Below are positions 19,101 to 30,044 of a stretch of DNA of 64,000 nt, one piece after another. A model generated the notes under the pieces. It was not told the origin of the DNA, did no database searches, and was given only the letters and a program-made list of their open reading frames with translations. Origin of the DNA: Trichomonas vaginalis G3 (lineage: Eukaryota > Parabasalia > Trichomonadida > Trichomonadidae); assembly GCF_026262505.1 (NCBI RefSeq), contig NW_026529257.1, forward strand, positions 106,614 through 170,613, read 5' to 3'. The position numbers and the translations under genes were made by a program. How positions within the stretch are numbered: the stretch's first letter is position 1; each line of letters begins with the position of its first letter.

Positions 19101-19335
19101 CCATTCACATTCAATAACAAAAAGAGGTTATACAAATCTTGCAGCGGGTTCGGATAGACAGGGAATGCATAGATATGATATTTCAACTGACCCAGTAGAT
19201 TCAAGCACAGGTATTTTCTGTGGAACTGCAGGAAATCATACACATGTTGTAGCTGGTATTACAGACCCAGCAGGTAATGGAAAAGATTATATGCCTCCTT
19301 ATATAACAATGCACGCTTGGATACGAGTTGGTTAA
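16120..19335 (+). CDS. Large collar-tipped fibre protein (element B, left arm)
   Basis: 1071 codons. The N-terminal third has repeated TPCTMPFIVNGEVV/TPCAMPFIKDGEIV/TVCSVPFINDSSLI modules. The middle contains spaced KADK heptads (AEKADKNELLALSDKVKN) typical of trimeric phage-like fibres, and two near-identical blocks ending SSAPLENPSTSVKDTLNSL. The last 160 residues form a phage-type tail-collar tip: YPIGAVYTSMNP, FGGRWYEI, LPSHMHRF, GNHTHVV and DYMPPYITMHAWIRV, with several His residues that in T4-type tips bind metal. Role: receptor-binding or adhesion fibre at the virion vertex. No intact neighbour of this size exists in the other elements. Confidence 0.8.
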   Translation: MTIAAYAYETDRAKRLYFGQYSLTLTDKYIVISDGNTEKYITWKDYEKFDPILTPCTMPFIVNGEVVMKNDTTVYKSVHEALEYMLNYNPERFDPSTTPCAMPFIKDGEIVRVPDSTVYTAVQNSLQNILANIFNSETTEIKLPYITDAKEIKSKTTTLFTSLNDLMTYIINIPAPTTAFDPNSTVCSVPFINDSSLITLRDSTVNESLKASLMKIIDFNSFTNTYNSFINVSYASKEGEPKTIDKAVYEIKASTTKLNSLTFDGDSFVNDITSGKTILTKEYLKSHVSEFVEIEKEGGIKFDPLSFIFSLANAGINFAEWTTIQSEINAIWTFLGSKAGMGELVNAARTLGETGNFVDGFKRLVSNVLTNTKKLFRYTIHNGRIFEQIATNPPVMAALMMVRDIKPRNDGNEEEKKPEDTGRVIRDIKNVYPEVIDLFRGVNDSISNHSITLDEENKLTDYIFVIIAELMKRINEKGTGDIINVSDVMMKRNFDSLFTKPKTEYSLYDVITELMKKINDNKSSGGRVELEVNDVNEKLAEKADKNELLALSDKVKNHVHYITSDEQIITDYHGYLTRSDEAKTKNVNERRYKYIRAKGYDISCTVQYDVAKAPEAFGYTGEIYASTFNVNGVLVEPRFTLRVKSKITFEDAIKSKADKVELEAMNKVLKSHKHSISDINELQATLDSKADKNHTNESFTTIRADDVILNYTLGSSAPLENPSTSVKDTLNSLNNKCMNIEGHARNFEAHELPTMLDKKADKNHTHKFFTTVRADDIILNFDLGSSAPLENPSTSVKDTLNSLDKSCRNIESHARNFEAHELPAMLDKKADKTYVDAELTKKFSKPDTMTFTTEIINGEPSTPFEFVRGLQPDTFEFFLDNSIELTLHYKSGTNATFHPGDTFQMVFNDISSLEYVYRVMSIYDLIYPIGAVYTSMNPINPNTLFGGRWYEIVDSFPFYTNTQSMKMGGSKKIGIENLPSHMHRFSGRTSVEGNHSHSITKRGYTNLAAGSDRQGMHRYDISTDPVDSSTGIFCGTAGNHTHVVAGITDPAGNGKDYMPPYITMHAWIRVG

Positions 19336-19354
19336 AATCTTTAACTTTACATAA

Positions 19355-20440
19355 ATGAGCTTGAAAGAAGTATTCGAACAACATCCATGGAGGTCATTTA
19401 AGAAGTTCAATGAAGCTGCAAAGAGTTCGGGATTTACTAACAGAGCTGAAGTGAAAAGGTTCTTTGACAAAAATGTTGTACATCAAACAAAAATAAACCC
19501 TTACGACTACTTTTTACCAATTTACTCCAACACTCCTGACGCATACCAATTTGACACTCTCATTCAAAGCAGAAAAGGAGGACATAAACCATTCCTCATC
19601 TTCATAAATGTTAACACTCGTAAAGCATATGCATATCCAATGAAAAATAAAGGAACTCATGAAGTGTTAAGAGTTTTACAAAAGTTTGTAGCAGAACATA
19701 ACCCAAGTACTTTAACATCAGACCAAGACGGTGCATACCTCAGCAACGAAATCACAGAATTTCTCATTAAGCATAACATAACTCACTACACTACTGAAGA
19801 CCATAACCATAACATACTCGGTATCATTAACCGCTTCATAAGAACGCTCAGAGATTTAAATCAAGAGCGAGACTTTACCGAAGAAACAATGAAACATTTC
19901 ATCGAAGTTTACAATTCCTCAACACATTCTACAACAGGACATACACCAAATTCAATGACACAACAACAAGAAGAAAAGTATATACAAAAGAAACGAAGCC
20001 AAACACAAAATATCAGAAATTCAACACAATTTACCCTCATTCCTGGTACAAAAGTTCGTGTAGTTCTTGACGACAAACCGTTGACAAAGAAACGTTTAAG
20101 GTTAAGTCGAAATTATTATATCGTAGACTCTACACAAGGTAATGGATATCTTATAAAAGCTGCTGACGACTCCATAGCATTTTATCCTCGACATAAATTA
20201 GTCGAAAGTAGTAATGGCAAACTTGCTGAAACCATTGACGAAGCAAAGCGAGGAGTGGTTATTGAAATACTTGACTATAACACAAACGATGACACTTATA
20301 AAGTAAGATATGAAGGAGGCGTTGAAGATGTTATACCATCTAAGAACTTGAGAGAATCTAAACCAACTCATCTGGGACCATTAGAGCGGGAGTACTGGAA
20401 AGATAAAAACATGCCAGAAAGAATAAGAAAATTCTTCTAA
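19355..20440 (+). CDS. Maverick integrase (element B, left arm)
   Basis: 361 codons starting 19 bp after the fibre stop. Core signatures: YQFDTLIQ, FLIFINVNTRKAYAY, LTSDQDGAYL and HNHNILGIINRFIRTLRD, followed by EVYNSSTHSTTGHTPNSM, the standard order for rve-type Maverick integrases. A C-terminal chromo-like part follows (VVIEILDYNTNDDTYKVRYEG). It is shorter than the integrase of element A by the N-terminal extension. Convergent with its mirror copy across the 96-bp centre. Confidence 0.85.
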   Translation: MSLKEVFEQHPWRSFKKFNEAAKSSGFTNRAEVKRFFDKNVVHQTKINPYDYFLPIYSNTPDAYQFDTLIQSRKGGHKPFLIFINVNTRKAYAYPMKNKGTHEVLRVLQKFVAEHNPSTLTSDQDGAYLSNEITEFLIKHNITHYTTEDHNHNILGIINRFIRTLRDLNQERDFTEETMKHFIEVYNSSTHSTTGHTPNSMTQQQEEKYIQKKRSQTQNIRNSTQFTLIPGTKVRVVLDDKPLTKKRLRLSRNYYIVDSTQGNGYLIKAADDSIAFYPRHKLVESSNGKLAETIDEAKRGVVIEILDYNTNDDTYKVRYEGGVEDVIPSKNLRESKPTHLGPLEREYWKDKNMPERIRKFF

Positions 20441-20530
20441 ACTTTTTCGTTGGATGTAAATCAGACAAAAATATAATTTAGGTGAAGTGGTGAGATGTCA
20501 CCTGTTTTCTCACCTCTTTTTTCACCTCTT
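20435..20530. other. 96-bp centre of the palindromic element
   Basis: The non-repeated centre between the two arms. It contains ATTTAGGTGAAGTGG, a palindromic core GGTGAGATGTCACC, and a T-rich CTCACC/TTCACC run. Very similar motifs occur at 48475-48530, 49540-49590 and 50715-50770 in element C, downstream of genes. The centre thus coincides with a recurrent Maverick motif. Confidence 0.7.
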
Positions 20531-21610
20531 GAATTTTCTTATTCTTTCTGGCATGTTTTTATCTTTCCAGTACTCCCGCTCTAATGGTCCCAGATGAGTT
20601 GGTTTAGATTCTCTCAAGTTCTTAGATGGTATAACATCTTCAACGCCTCCTTCATATCTTACTTTATAAGTGTCATCGTTTGTGTTATAGTCAAGTATTT
20701 CAATAACCACTCCTCGCTTTGCTTCGTCAATGGTTTCAGCAAGTTTGCCATTACTACTTTCGACTAATTTATGTCGAGGATAAAATGCTATGGAGTCGTC
20801 AGCAGCTTTTATAAGATATCCATTACCTTGTGTAGAGTCTACGATATAATAATTTCGACTTAACCTTAAACGTTTCTTTGTCAACGGTTTGTCGTCAAGA
20901 ACTACACGAACTTTTGTACCAGGAATGAGGGTAAATTGTGTTGAATTTCTGATATTTTGTGTTTGGCTTCGTTTCTTTTGTATATACTTTTCTTCTTGTT
21001 GTTGTGTCATTGAATTTGGTGTATGTCCTGTTGTAGAATGTGTTGAGGAATTGTAAACTTCGATGAAATGTTTCATTGTTTCTTCGGTAAAGTCTCGCTC
21101 TTGATTTAAATCTCTGAGCGTTCTTATGAAGCGGTTAATGATACCGAGTATGTTATGGTTATGGTCTTCAGTAGTGTAGTGAGTTATGTTATGCTTAATG
21201 AGAAATTCTGTGATTTCGTTGCTGAGGTATGCACCGTCTTGGTCTGATGTTAAAGTACTTGGGTTATGTTCTGCTACAAACTTTTGTAAAACTCTTAACA
21301 CTTCATGAGTTCCTTTATTTTTCATTGGATATGCATATGCTTTACGAGTGTTAACATTTATGAAGATGAGGAATGGTTTATGTCCTCCTTTTCTGCTTTG
21401 AATGAGAGTGTCAAATTGGTATGCGTCAGGAGTGTTGGAGTAAATTGGTAAAAAGTAGTCGTAAGGGTTTATTTTTGTTTGATGTACAACATTTTTGTCA
21501 AAGAACCTTTTCACTTCAGCTCTGTTAGTAAATCCCGAACTCTTTGCAGCTTCATTGAACTTCTTAAATGACCTCCATGGATGTTGTTCGAATACTTCTT
21601 TCAAGCTCAT
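20522..21610 (-). CDS. Maverick integrase (element B, right arm)
   Basis: Mirror copy of 19355-20440; 362 codons, the same protein except for the last few residues, which read into the centre. The frame looks whole. Having two open integrase copies in one element is unusual. Confidence 0.85.
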   Translation of the reverse strand: MSLKEVFEQHPWRSFKKFNEAAKSSGFTNRAEVKRFFDKNVVHQTKINPYDYFLPIYSNTPDAYQFDTLIQSRKGGHKPFLIFINVNTRKAYAYPMKNKGTHEVLRVLQKFVAEHNPSTLTSDQDGAYLSNEITEFLIKHNITHYTTEDHNHNILGIINRFIRTLRDLNQERDFTEETMKHFIEVYNSSTHSTTGHTPNSMTQQQEEKYIQKKRSQTQNIRNSTQFTLIPGTKVRVVLDDKPLTKKRLRLSRNYYIVDSTQGNGYLIKAADDSIAFYPRHKLVESSNGKLAETIDEAKRGVVIEILDYNTNDDTYKVRYEGGVEDVIPSKNLRESKPTHLGPLEREYWKDKNMPERIRKFKR

Positions 21611-21626
21611 TTATGTAAAGTTAAAG

Positions 21627-24600
21627 ATTTTAACCAACTCGTATCCAAGCGTGCATTGTTATATAAGGAGGCATATAATCTTTTCCATTACCTGCTGGGT
21701 CTGTAATACCAGCTACAACATGTGTATGATTTCCTGCAGTTCCACAGAAAATACCTGTGCTTGAATCTACTGGTCAGTTGAAATATCATATCTATGCATT
21801 CCCTGTCTATCCGAACCCGCTGCAAGATTTGTATAACCTCTTTTTGTTATTGAATGTGAATGGTTTCCTTCCACAGATGTTCTTCCACTGAACCTATGCA
21901 TATGTGAAGGAAGGTTTTCAATACCTATTTTCTTTGAACCTCCCATCTTCATTGACTGCGTATTAGTGTAGAATGGAAAACTGTCAACTATTTCATACCA
22001 TCTACCACCAAATAAAGTGTTTGGATTTATTGGATTCATAGACGTATAAACAGCTCCTATAGGATATATTAAATCATATATGCTCATAACTCTATAAACA
22101 TATTCTAAAGAACTTATGTCATTAAATACCATTTGGAATGTATCTCCCGGATGAAATGTTGCATTTGTTCCACTTTTATAATGTAATGTTAGTTCAATAG
22201 AATTATCCAAGAAAAATTCAAAAGTATCTGGTTGAAGACCTCTAACAAATTCAAATGGAGTTGATGGTTCACCATTTATAATTTCTGTTGTAAATGTCAT
22301 TGTATCTGGTTTCGAAAATTTCTTTGTTAGTTCTGCATCCACATAAGTTTTATCTGCTTTCTTATCTAACATTGCTGGTAGTTCATGTGCTTCAAAGTTT
22401 CTGGCATGACTTTCAATGTTCCTGCAACTCTTATCTAAACTGTTAAGAGTATCTTTTACGCTTGTACTTGGATTTTCTAATGGTGCACTTGAACCAAGGT
22501 CAAAGTTCAATATTATGTCGTCTGCTCTAACAGTAGTGAAGAATTTATGTGTATGGTTCTTGTCAGCTTTCTTATCTAACATTGTTGGTAGTTCATGTGC
22601 TTCAAAGTTTCTGGCATGACCTTCAATGTTCATACATTTGTTATTTAAGGAGTTTAGTGTATCTTTTACGCTTGTACTTGGATTTTCTAATGGTGCACTT
22701 GAACCAAGGGTATAGTTCAATATTACATCGTCTGCTCTAATAGTAGTGAAGGATTCGTTTGTATGGTTCTTGTCGGCTTTACTGTCTAATGTAGCTTGAA
22801 GTTCATTTATATCGGAGATGCTGTGTTTATGAGATTTCAAAACTTTGTTCATTGCTTCGAGTTCAACTTTGTCAGCTTTACTTTTAATAGCATCTTCAAA
22901 CGTTATTTTTGACTTAACTCTCAAAGTAAATCTTGGTTCAACTAATACACCGTTAACATTGAAAGTAGAGGCATAAATTTCACCGGTATAACCAAATGCT
23001 TCTGGTGCTTTAGCTACATCATACTGTACAGTACAGCTTATGTCATAACCTTTAGCACGAATGTATTTATATCTTCTTTCATTAACATTTTTTGTCTTCG
23101 CTTCATCACTTCGTGTTAAATATCCATGGTAGTCCGTTATAATCTGTTCGTCTGAAGTTATATAATGAACGTGGTTCTTGACTTTATCACTCAGAGCTAA
23201 AAGCTCATTTTTGTCTGCTTTTTCGGCTAATTTCTCATTAACATCATTCACTTCTAATTCAACTCTTCCGCCAGAACTTTTATTATCATTAATCTTTTTC
23301 ATTAATTCGGTAATTACGTCATAAAGACTATATTCTGTTTTCGGTTTTGTAAATAATGAGTCAAAATTTCTTTTCATCATTACATCGCTGACATTAATGA
23401 TATCACCAATTCCTTTTTCATTTATTCTCTTCATTAATTCTGCAATAATGACGAATATATAATCTGTTAATTTATTCTCTTCATCGAGGGTTATAGAATG
23501 ATTTGAAATCGAATCATTAACTCCTCTAAATAAATCAATAACTTCAGGATACACGTTTTTAATGTCTCGAATAACCCGACCAGTATCCTCTGGTTTCTTC
23601 TCTTCTTCGTTCCCGTCGTTACGTGGTTTTATATCTCTAACCATCATCAACGCAGCCATAACCGGAGGGTTTGTTGCTATCTGTTCGAAAATCCGTCCGT
23701 TATGTATGGTATATCTAAATAATTTCTTTGTGTTTGTTAAAACATTTGAAACAAGTCTTTTAAAACCATCTACAAAATTTCCTGTTTCACCTAATGTTCT
23801 TGCAGCATTTACAAGCTCACCCATTCCCGCTTTTGACCCCAAAAACGTCCATATTGCATTTATTTCACTCTGTATAGTTGTCCATTCAGCAAAATAATAC
23901 CCGCATTCGCTAAGCTGAAAATGAAACTCAGTGGATCGAACTTAATTCCACCTTCTTTTTCAATTTCAACGAACTCACTAACATGAGATTTTAAATATTC
24001 TTTCGTTAAAATTGTTTTCCCCGATGTTATGTCATTAACGAAACTATCACCGTCAAAAGTTAACGAATTCAATTTCGTCGTTGATGCTTTTATTTCATAC
24101 ACCGCTTTATCGATAGTTTTTGGCTCACCTTCTTTAGAAGCATATGAAACATTAATGAATGAATTATATGTATTCGTGAATGAGTTAAAATCAATGATTT
24201 TCATTAATGACGCCTTTAATGATTCATTACTGTCGAATCCCTTAAAGTAATTAATGAACTGTCGTTAATGAAAGGTACACTGCAAACCGTCGAGTTTGGA
24301 TCAAATGCTGTAGTTGGTGCAGGAATATTAATGATATAAGTCATTAAATCATTAAGTGACGTAAATAATGTTGTCGTTTTTGATTTAATTTCTTTAGCAT
24401 CTGTTATATATGGTAATTTTATTTCTGTAGTTTCTGAATTAAAGATATTCGCTAAAATGTTTTGTAAACTGTTTTGAACAGCAGTATAAACCGTTGAATC
24501 CGGAACTCTTACGATTTCACCGTCCTTAATAAAAGGCATTGCACATGGTGTAGTGCTTGGGTCAAATCTTTCGGGATTATAATTCAACATATATTCTAAC

Positions 24601-24842
24601 GCTTCATGAACAGACTTATATACTGTTGTGTCGTTCTTCATGACAACTTCACCATTTACAATGAATGGCATTGTACATGGAGTTAAAATAGGGTCAAACT
24701 TTTCATAGTCCTTCCATGTTATGTATTTCTCGGTATTTCCATCACTGATAACAATATATTTGTCAGTAAGTGTGAGAGAGTATTGACCAAAATATAAACG
24801 TTTAGCTCTGTCAGCTTCATACGCATATGCAGCAATAGTCAT
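21627..24842 (-). pseudogene. Fibre gene, right-arm copy (element B)
   Basis: Mirror of 16120-19335 with the same modules and collar tip. Broken, about three breaks. Otherwise nearly identical to the left copy. Confidence 0.8.
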
Positions 24843-24859
24843 ATTTTAATGAGAATAAA

Positions 24860-25593
24860 ATGTTGTTCTATTTGCAAAGTACAGACCCAAACGAATACGG
24901 GACAGTAAAACTACAAACAAACTTAGGTCTACAGAATGAAGCACTTGCTTTCAGAGTTGTTGACTTCAATACTATCGCTTTTGTCATAACAGATGAAACA
25001 GATTTCATGGAGTTTGAAATAGATGGAAAGAAGCATGAAATAAGATTTCACAATAATGTAGAATATAAGATGGAAACATTAGCTGGAGTGTTAAATGCGC
25101 TCATAAATACTACAATAAACAAGGAGAACGAAGAAAACTTAATGAATGTTAAACTTATTGCAGGAGTTTTGAAGTTCAGTTATGCGAAGGAGTTTAAGAT
25201 AACACGAATGAGTCATAGAGTTCAATTGCTTCTGGGAGCATACCATATGACATTTCCTTTGAAAAGTTTGACAAAACGATTGAGATGAAATCTGTTCCAT
25301 ACGTATGTTATGGTAATTGTTTGTACATTGAGTCTAAAATAGCTAATGTCACAGGCATTTCAGGAGTTAATAGTAAAGGTTCAGTAGAATATAAGTCTTT
25401 CTGTTATGCAGTAATTCAATGTTCATTCCAAACGTTCCTGTCATAGCAACTCATTTAGGTAAATGGGTTCGCATTAGTCCTCATAATTTGAAAGACATGC
25501 AATTCAGACTTGTTGACTTTCAGGGCGAGCCTGTAGAACTGAAGGCACCAGTGCGAATGACTGTTGAAGTTGACTTTTTTAGAAAATATTAAA
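24860..25593 (+). pseudogene. 258-aa virion-protein gene, right-arm copy
   Basis: Mirror of 15326-16102. Broken, about two or three breaks relative to the left copy. Divergent from the fibre copy across 17 bp. Confidence 0.75.
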
Positions 25594-25940
25594 TGCAACA
25601 GCTTACAAGAGAACTCAGAGCTAAAAATATAAAGTATGAATGTTATGTATTAGGTCATGAACTTTGGTTGTTGCTGTTTGATGAAACAAATGAGTTAGTT
25701 ATGTCAGTCAAGAGAACAGAAAAAGGCGTCAAAGGCGCCGAGCGCAAAGCGCTATATTGTGTTAGTGAAAACTGCACCAAGTCAATAAGATTAGGTTTGC
25801 ATTATGAAGATGAGTTCGATACTGTTGAAGAAGTTTTGGACAGATATATTACAAATTGCTTTAATTTACTAAAACATATTTCAAGCAAAGTTTATATTCT
25901 GTTGAAAGTTTTGTATATTCATTCGAATATTTATACTTAA
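25593..25940 (+). CDS. 89-aa gene, right-arm copy
   Basis: Mirror of 15096-15365, with the same in-frame GC-rich hairpins at about 25731-25755. The open frame is longer than on the left because of differences near its end, so it may not be equivalent. Confidence 0.5.
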   Translation: MQQLTRELRAKNIKYECYVLGHELWLLLFDETNELVMSVKRTEKGVKGAERKALYCVSENCTKSIRLGLHYEDEFDTVEEVLDRYITNCFNLLKHISSKVYILLKVLYIHSNIYT

Positions 25941-26476
25941 ACTCAACTCCTGGAGTACCTGGTGTTTCAATGATGCGGATGTTACCTATTTTCATGAATG
26001 GTGGCGTTTGACCACAGCATTCGATTTCAGGGTCGAGATAGTCAATGACACATTGTTTCCCTGTTATTCGTGAGATAACATTTTCAAGGTCCTCCTTTGT
26101 TAGAATTATTTGGTTCTTACTTATAAGATTTGTCAAAAGCTTTCTTATCGTCTTTGAGTAAGATAGTTTGATATAACTGAAGAAGGTAATGGTCTACGTT
26201 ATCTGAAGGATTTGTTTGAACATTTGTGTAAGGGTTGTCGTTGGCTTCTCTTGAAAGAATTTGGTCCAGTGGTGGATACTCTAACTTAACATCTGATGTA
26301 GCGTTAGCGTTTGAAGCTGAGTTTAAATTCACGGATTTCAGTTCTGGTTCTTTTTCTTTCAAACACTCCGAACTATAGTTCTTTATGACAATATTGTTTG
26401 TCGTTCGTGAGTCAACATTTGATGTTGGTTCAATTGGAACATTAACGGCACCAGCTAAGATGGATTTGCTTCTCAT
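25861..26476 (-). pseudogene. CCG-motif gene, right-arm copy
   Basis: Mirror of 14485-15099, including the DPEIECCG segment. Broken, about one break. Confidence 0.75.
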
Positions 26477-26501
26477 TTCATATAGAATAAAAACCTTTTA
26501 T

Positions 26502-26890
26502 ATGTATGAAATGAACAATATACTCGACAAGGGTTTGAATGTAAAGCTAACGAATGAAAATATTGTTGAATTCACTGAGACAGGTGCTGTGTATAAAGAT
26601 GTAGAACTACTGAACAAAAGAGCTAAGGGAAGAAGCAGGAACATGAACAAAGGGTGGAAGCCTATAAAAATTTATGTCAATGATGGCTCAGGAGGTTCAA
26701 ACATAAAGTATGCAGAAAGTTATAGAGTTTTATGCGCTAAAAGGTGAAAAGCCTTCCTTTAAGAACAGCTATTCTAACGCATATCCTCAAAAAGTTAACG
26801 GATGGGGAAGTGGATGATATGAATGACAGCAAAAATATTAACAGAAATGGCGACAGAGATGCATGGAATTTGTTTACCATCAGTCAATTG
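26502..26890 (+). pseudogene. Two small genes (47 and 81 aa), right-arm copies
   Basis: Mirror of 14074-14459, with the same MYEMNNILDKG and MNKGWKPIK starts. Broken, about three breaks in the pair. Confidence 0.7.
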
Positions 26891-26952
26891 AAGGTTAAAC
26901 TTTAAAACAATGTTGGTCGTTCCATGGAATATTTTTGACTTTAATGGTATTA

Positions 26953-27786
26953 GTCATGATATGAATCTCAAGGTATGAACGAGGAGAGATGAGAGACTTA
27001 TATGCTCCCAAATTTCTTCAAAAGGTAATGTTATACCTGACTGTTTCCAAATGAGTTCAATATCATAACGTGAGAAACCTTGAAAGATAACGAAGTCAGT
27101 TATGAGACGTTTTATGTTTAAAGCTAAAAAACCTCCATGTTTGCATAAGTATTGCTACAGTTAAGTGGTAATGTCTGACTTTAGTAATGATGTTAGCTAA
27201 TGGTGAGTCAGGCTTTGACACTAAACCTTTTCCGGCGAAGTCGTCGCAAACGAGCAGAGTGTTTGAAGGATACTTTTTGAAGGGGTATTTTGAAAGTTTT
27301 GATAGAATGTAGTTTGTAAGTCGTTCATATCGTAAACTCCTGAGTACTGACGTAAGTGGTGTTTGTCAATAATTCTTTCCATCTCCTCAGAAGTCTTTTG
27401 CATTCCTGACTGTATAAAATTCAACGAGGGCATAATATTCCTCTTACGTCGAATGTAACGTTGAAGAAATTCAATGAGTTCACTGTCTGGAACTTTAACG
27501 ACAGAGGCTTGAACTTTTGACATAAATGTTTTCGCTGTTGAGTCCATAGAGTCTGAAGTTGCTGATATAATGATTTGGTCATAGTAAGAGTCGTTTCCTA
27601 AACGCTCTGTTATGAGTATATGACGAATGAGGTTAAATGTCTTACCTGAACCCATCTTTCCACAATAGAAATACACCCATTTGAACAGCATTCATAATCT
27701 TTGCTGAAAGGAAGAATAAGAGAAGAGTTAAGTTTGTCTGTAGTTTCATTCATGTCTTCATCTACGTCATGTATTAAATGCTTCAT
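26953..27786 (-). pseudogene. Packaging ATPase, right-arm copy
   Basis: Mirror of 13177-14010, retaining the Walker A region GKMGSGKT. Broken, about four breaks. Confidence 0.8.
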
Positions 27787-27802
27787 TTTATCTCCATTAA
27801 AA

Positions 27803-28681
27803 ATGCAAGTCAGAAATATTCAGAACATAGCACCGAGTCTAACTGACAAGAGTATAAAGATATACTATGAACACGTTATGATGAAACCTACCAAAATTCA
27901 AGAAAGTCAGTATACTTATGAATATCCAAGACACTGGTAGAGTATGTAGGAGGTGAGAAAGCTATTGAAATCAGACAGGTTCGAAGTATTCCAGCAGGAA
28001 GAACAATATTATTGAAGAACTTTAATGTTTTGAGGTATAATGATGAGACAAAGAAGCAAGATAGTTTTCCTATTGCTGTGTATGTGAACCTAGACACAGA
28101 GATGACATGAAAGTTTTTAATACAAAGCTTCAAACGGTAGTGAGAGAACAACTGACTGCGGAAGGACACCCATTACCTTCAGAAGTTAGCATAGCATATA
28201 ATTTTGAAACAAACTCAATAGATTTTAAAGTCGTCTCTGCAAAGAAGTCAGGTTTTACATTTAATGAAGCAGATGTATATTCGAATGAAAATTCAAAGCT
28301 ATTGCATGGTTAGATAATGACGATTGCTTTAAGAAAATATTTAAATTCAGTGACTCAAAGATGTCAATAGATGACCTTCGTGGAATGTTACCATCGACGT
28401 TTACAGTTGAAGGTTCAGCAGGATTGCTTACAAGATTGTCAATTGGTGGTATTTGGTCTCGTGAGAACATTGTTATAAAATCCAGTATAAGTGAATTTGC
28501 TGAAGAATCTATATTATGTCTTTCAAACTATATGTATTCGCCGCCGAAGCATTATAGTATAACAAACTTTGTCAGTAAGTTTAATATAAGACTTGTCGAA
28601 CCTTCTTCAATGAAAGATGTTGTGCTACCTAAAGATGGAAAGGATGGACTCATTATTGAAATGATTTTAATAGCATATTAA
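27803..28681 (+). pseudogene. Penton-like gene, right-arm copy
   Basis: Mirror of 12279-13160. Broken, about three or four breaks. Divergent from the ATPase copy across 16 bp. Confidence 0.75.
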
Positions 28682-28906
28682 ATGAGCTTGTTCTTGAAGG
28701 TCATTCATGATGAAATAACTGTTGTAGAAGATGTTAGCAATTGTTCAGACATTTTATTGAGAATAGATGATATAAGAAATAAGTTAGATAGACCGCAAAG
28801 CGGTGAGGGCGAAGCCCGTGAGAACGCTTATGTTTCATTGACTTTCTCCAGTAAAGAGAACTTTTATGAGATAATATTGAAGAGAGATGATTTTAATATG
28901 GTGTAA
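28682..28906 (+). CDS. 74-aa gene, right-arm copy
   Basis: Identical in protein to 12054-12278, with the same stop-start junctions on both sides and the GC-rich palindrome at 28791-28817. Confidence 0.55.
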   Translation: MSLFLKVIHDEITVVEDVSNCSDILLRIDDIRNKLDRPQSGEGEARENAYVSLTFSSKENFYEIILKRDDFNMV

Positions 28907-29419
28907 ATGGTAGCTTGGGCAGCTTTAGGCGCAATGGGAACAAAAGCATTAGCATTTGGAGCAAAAGCACTTGGAGCTTATGACGCAGTAAATAAAATGA
29001 GTGGAGGAAGGGTTTCGAAGACATTAGATGCAAATAAAGGAAAGATTGGAGGCTGGGTTGCAAAGAAGTTAAGATTAAATAAAATCGGGCTCATAAATAA
29101 AGCATCCAATTTGGTTGCGACTGAGTCAGAAAATGCTTTAGGAAAGGACGATGAGTTTGCAAAACATGCAAAAGACTTTAATGACCAGATGAAAGGTGAA
29201 ACAATGCATTTAAATAGAGTCGATGGAACTCTTCCTCCACCAGTAGTTCTTCCGTATGGTCCCTATGGAATGTATGGAAACCCTTACGAAAGACCATTTG
29301 ACCCATTGACTGGTGGAAGTAACTGGTATCATTACGGACGAAGAAGAAAGACAGTCAAGTTGGAGACAGACGTGAAGAAAGCAACTAAAAAGAAACCAAG
29401 GAAGAGAGTTATAAAGTAA
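28907..29419 (+). CDS. 170-aa amphipathic/basic protein, right-arm copy
   Basis: Same protein as 11541-12053. The frame looks whole. Confidence 0.6.
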   Translation: MVAWAALGAMGTKALAFGAKALGAYDAVNKMSGGRVSKTLDANKGKIGGWVAKKLRLNKIGLINKASNLVATESENALGKDDEFAKHAKDFNDQMKGETMHLNRVDGTLPPPVVLPYGPYGMYGNPYERPFDPLTGGSNWYHYGRRRKTVKLETDVKKATKKKPRKRVIK

Positions 29420-29490
29420 TGAGAACGTTTATGTTATGAGAAATTTTTAACGTTAGTTTTATTTTTACTGAAAATTTTTATTTGGATGTA

Positions 29491-29817
29491 ATGACGAAAA
29501 CTATTGAGATAACAAACTACAACGGTCATGAGTTCAAGAACTTGTTCTTCGTTCCTCGTGAAAATACATTCTATCAGATACGAGGGAGAAAGGGTAAAGT
29601 TAGTTTAAGCATTTATGACAACAAACATAATGGGAGATATATAAAAGCAATAGATACAAACGGTAAGCGTGTTTCATTAGCTTTGTCAAAACTTACTAAC
29701 ATTTATTTTGACAGTGACTTTGACTCTGACGATTGGAGTGACAGCAGCGATACTGAAGAATATGAACTATTGTGTGAAGCACAGCAATGGGAAGCGCTGC
29801 AATACTTTTGTAAATGA
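29491..29817 (+). CDS. 108-aa acidic-tail protein, right-arm copy
   Basis: Same protein as 11143-11469, starting at MTKTIEI. The frame looks whole. Confidence 0.55.
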   Translation: MTKTIEITNYNGHEFKNLFFVPRENTFYQIRGRKGKVSLSIYDNKHNGRYIKAIDTNGKRVSLALSKLTNIYFDSDFDSDDWSDSSDTEEYELLCEAQQWEALQYFCK

Positions 29818-29987
29818 GAACATTAGTGGGAACGTTAGTGAGAACGTTTATTTTTTCATTAGTGAAGTCGTTAGCGAAATGTTGGTGAGGTGAAGTGGTT
29901 GGTGGTTTTGTAAATATTTAAGGTTAAGTTAGTGTTTGTGTTTGTGTTGTAAAATATACATTAGCGGTTTTGTAAAGTGTCAAATTC

Positions 29988-30036
29988 ACAAGTATTGGGT
30001 AAGGTGGAACGCAGTGCCGCCGTACCCAAGACTTGT
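29988..30036. repeat. Terminal hairpin, right end of element B
   Basis: Mirror of 10924-10972. Element B ends at 30044/30045 and is followed by the second TAAATG (30045-30050). Confidence 0.65.
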
Positions 30037-30044
30037 ATACTAAC

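Noticed and set aside
16120-19335. Bacteriophage or bacterial contamination because of tail-collar fibres
   Set aside because: The fibres lie in Mavericks with integrase and KilA-N, share AT-rich codon use and eukaryote-type initiators, and occur in three elements.
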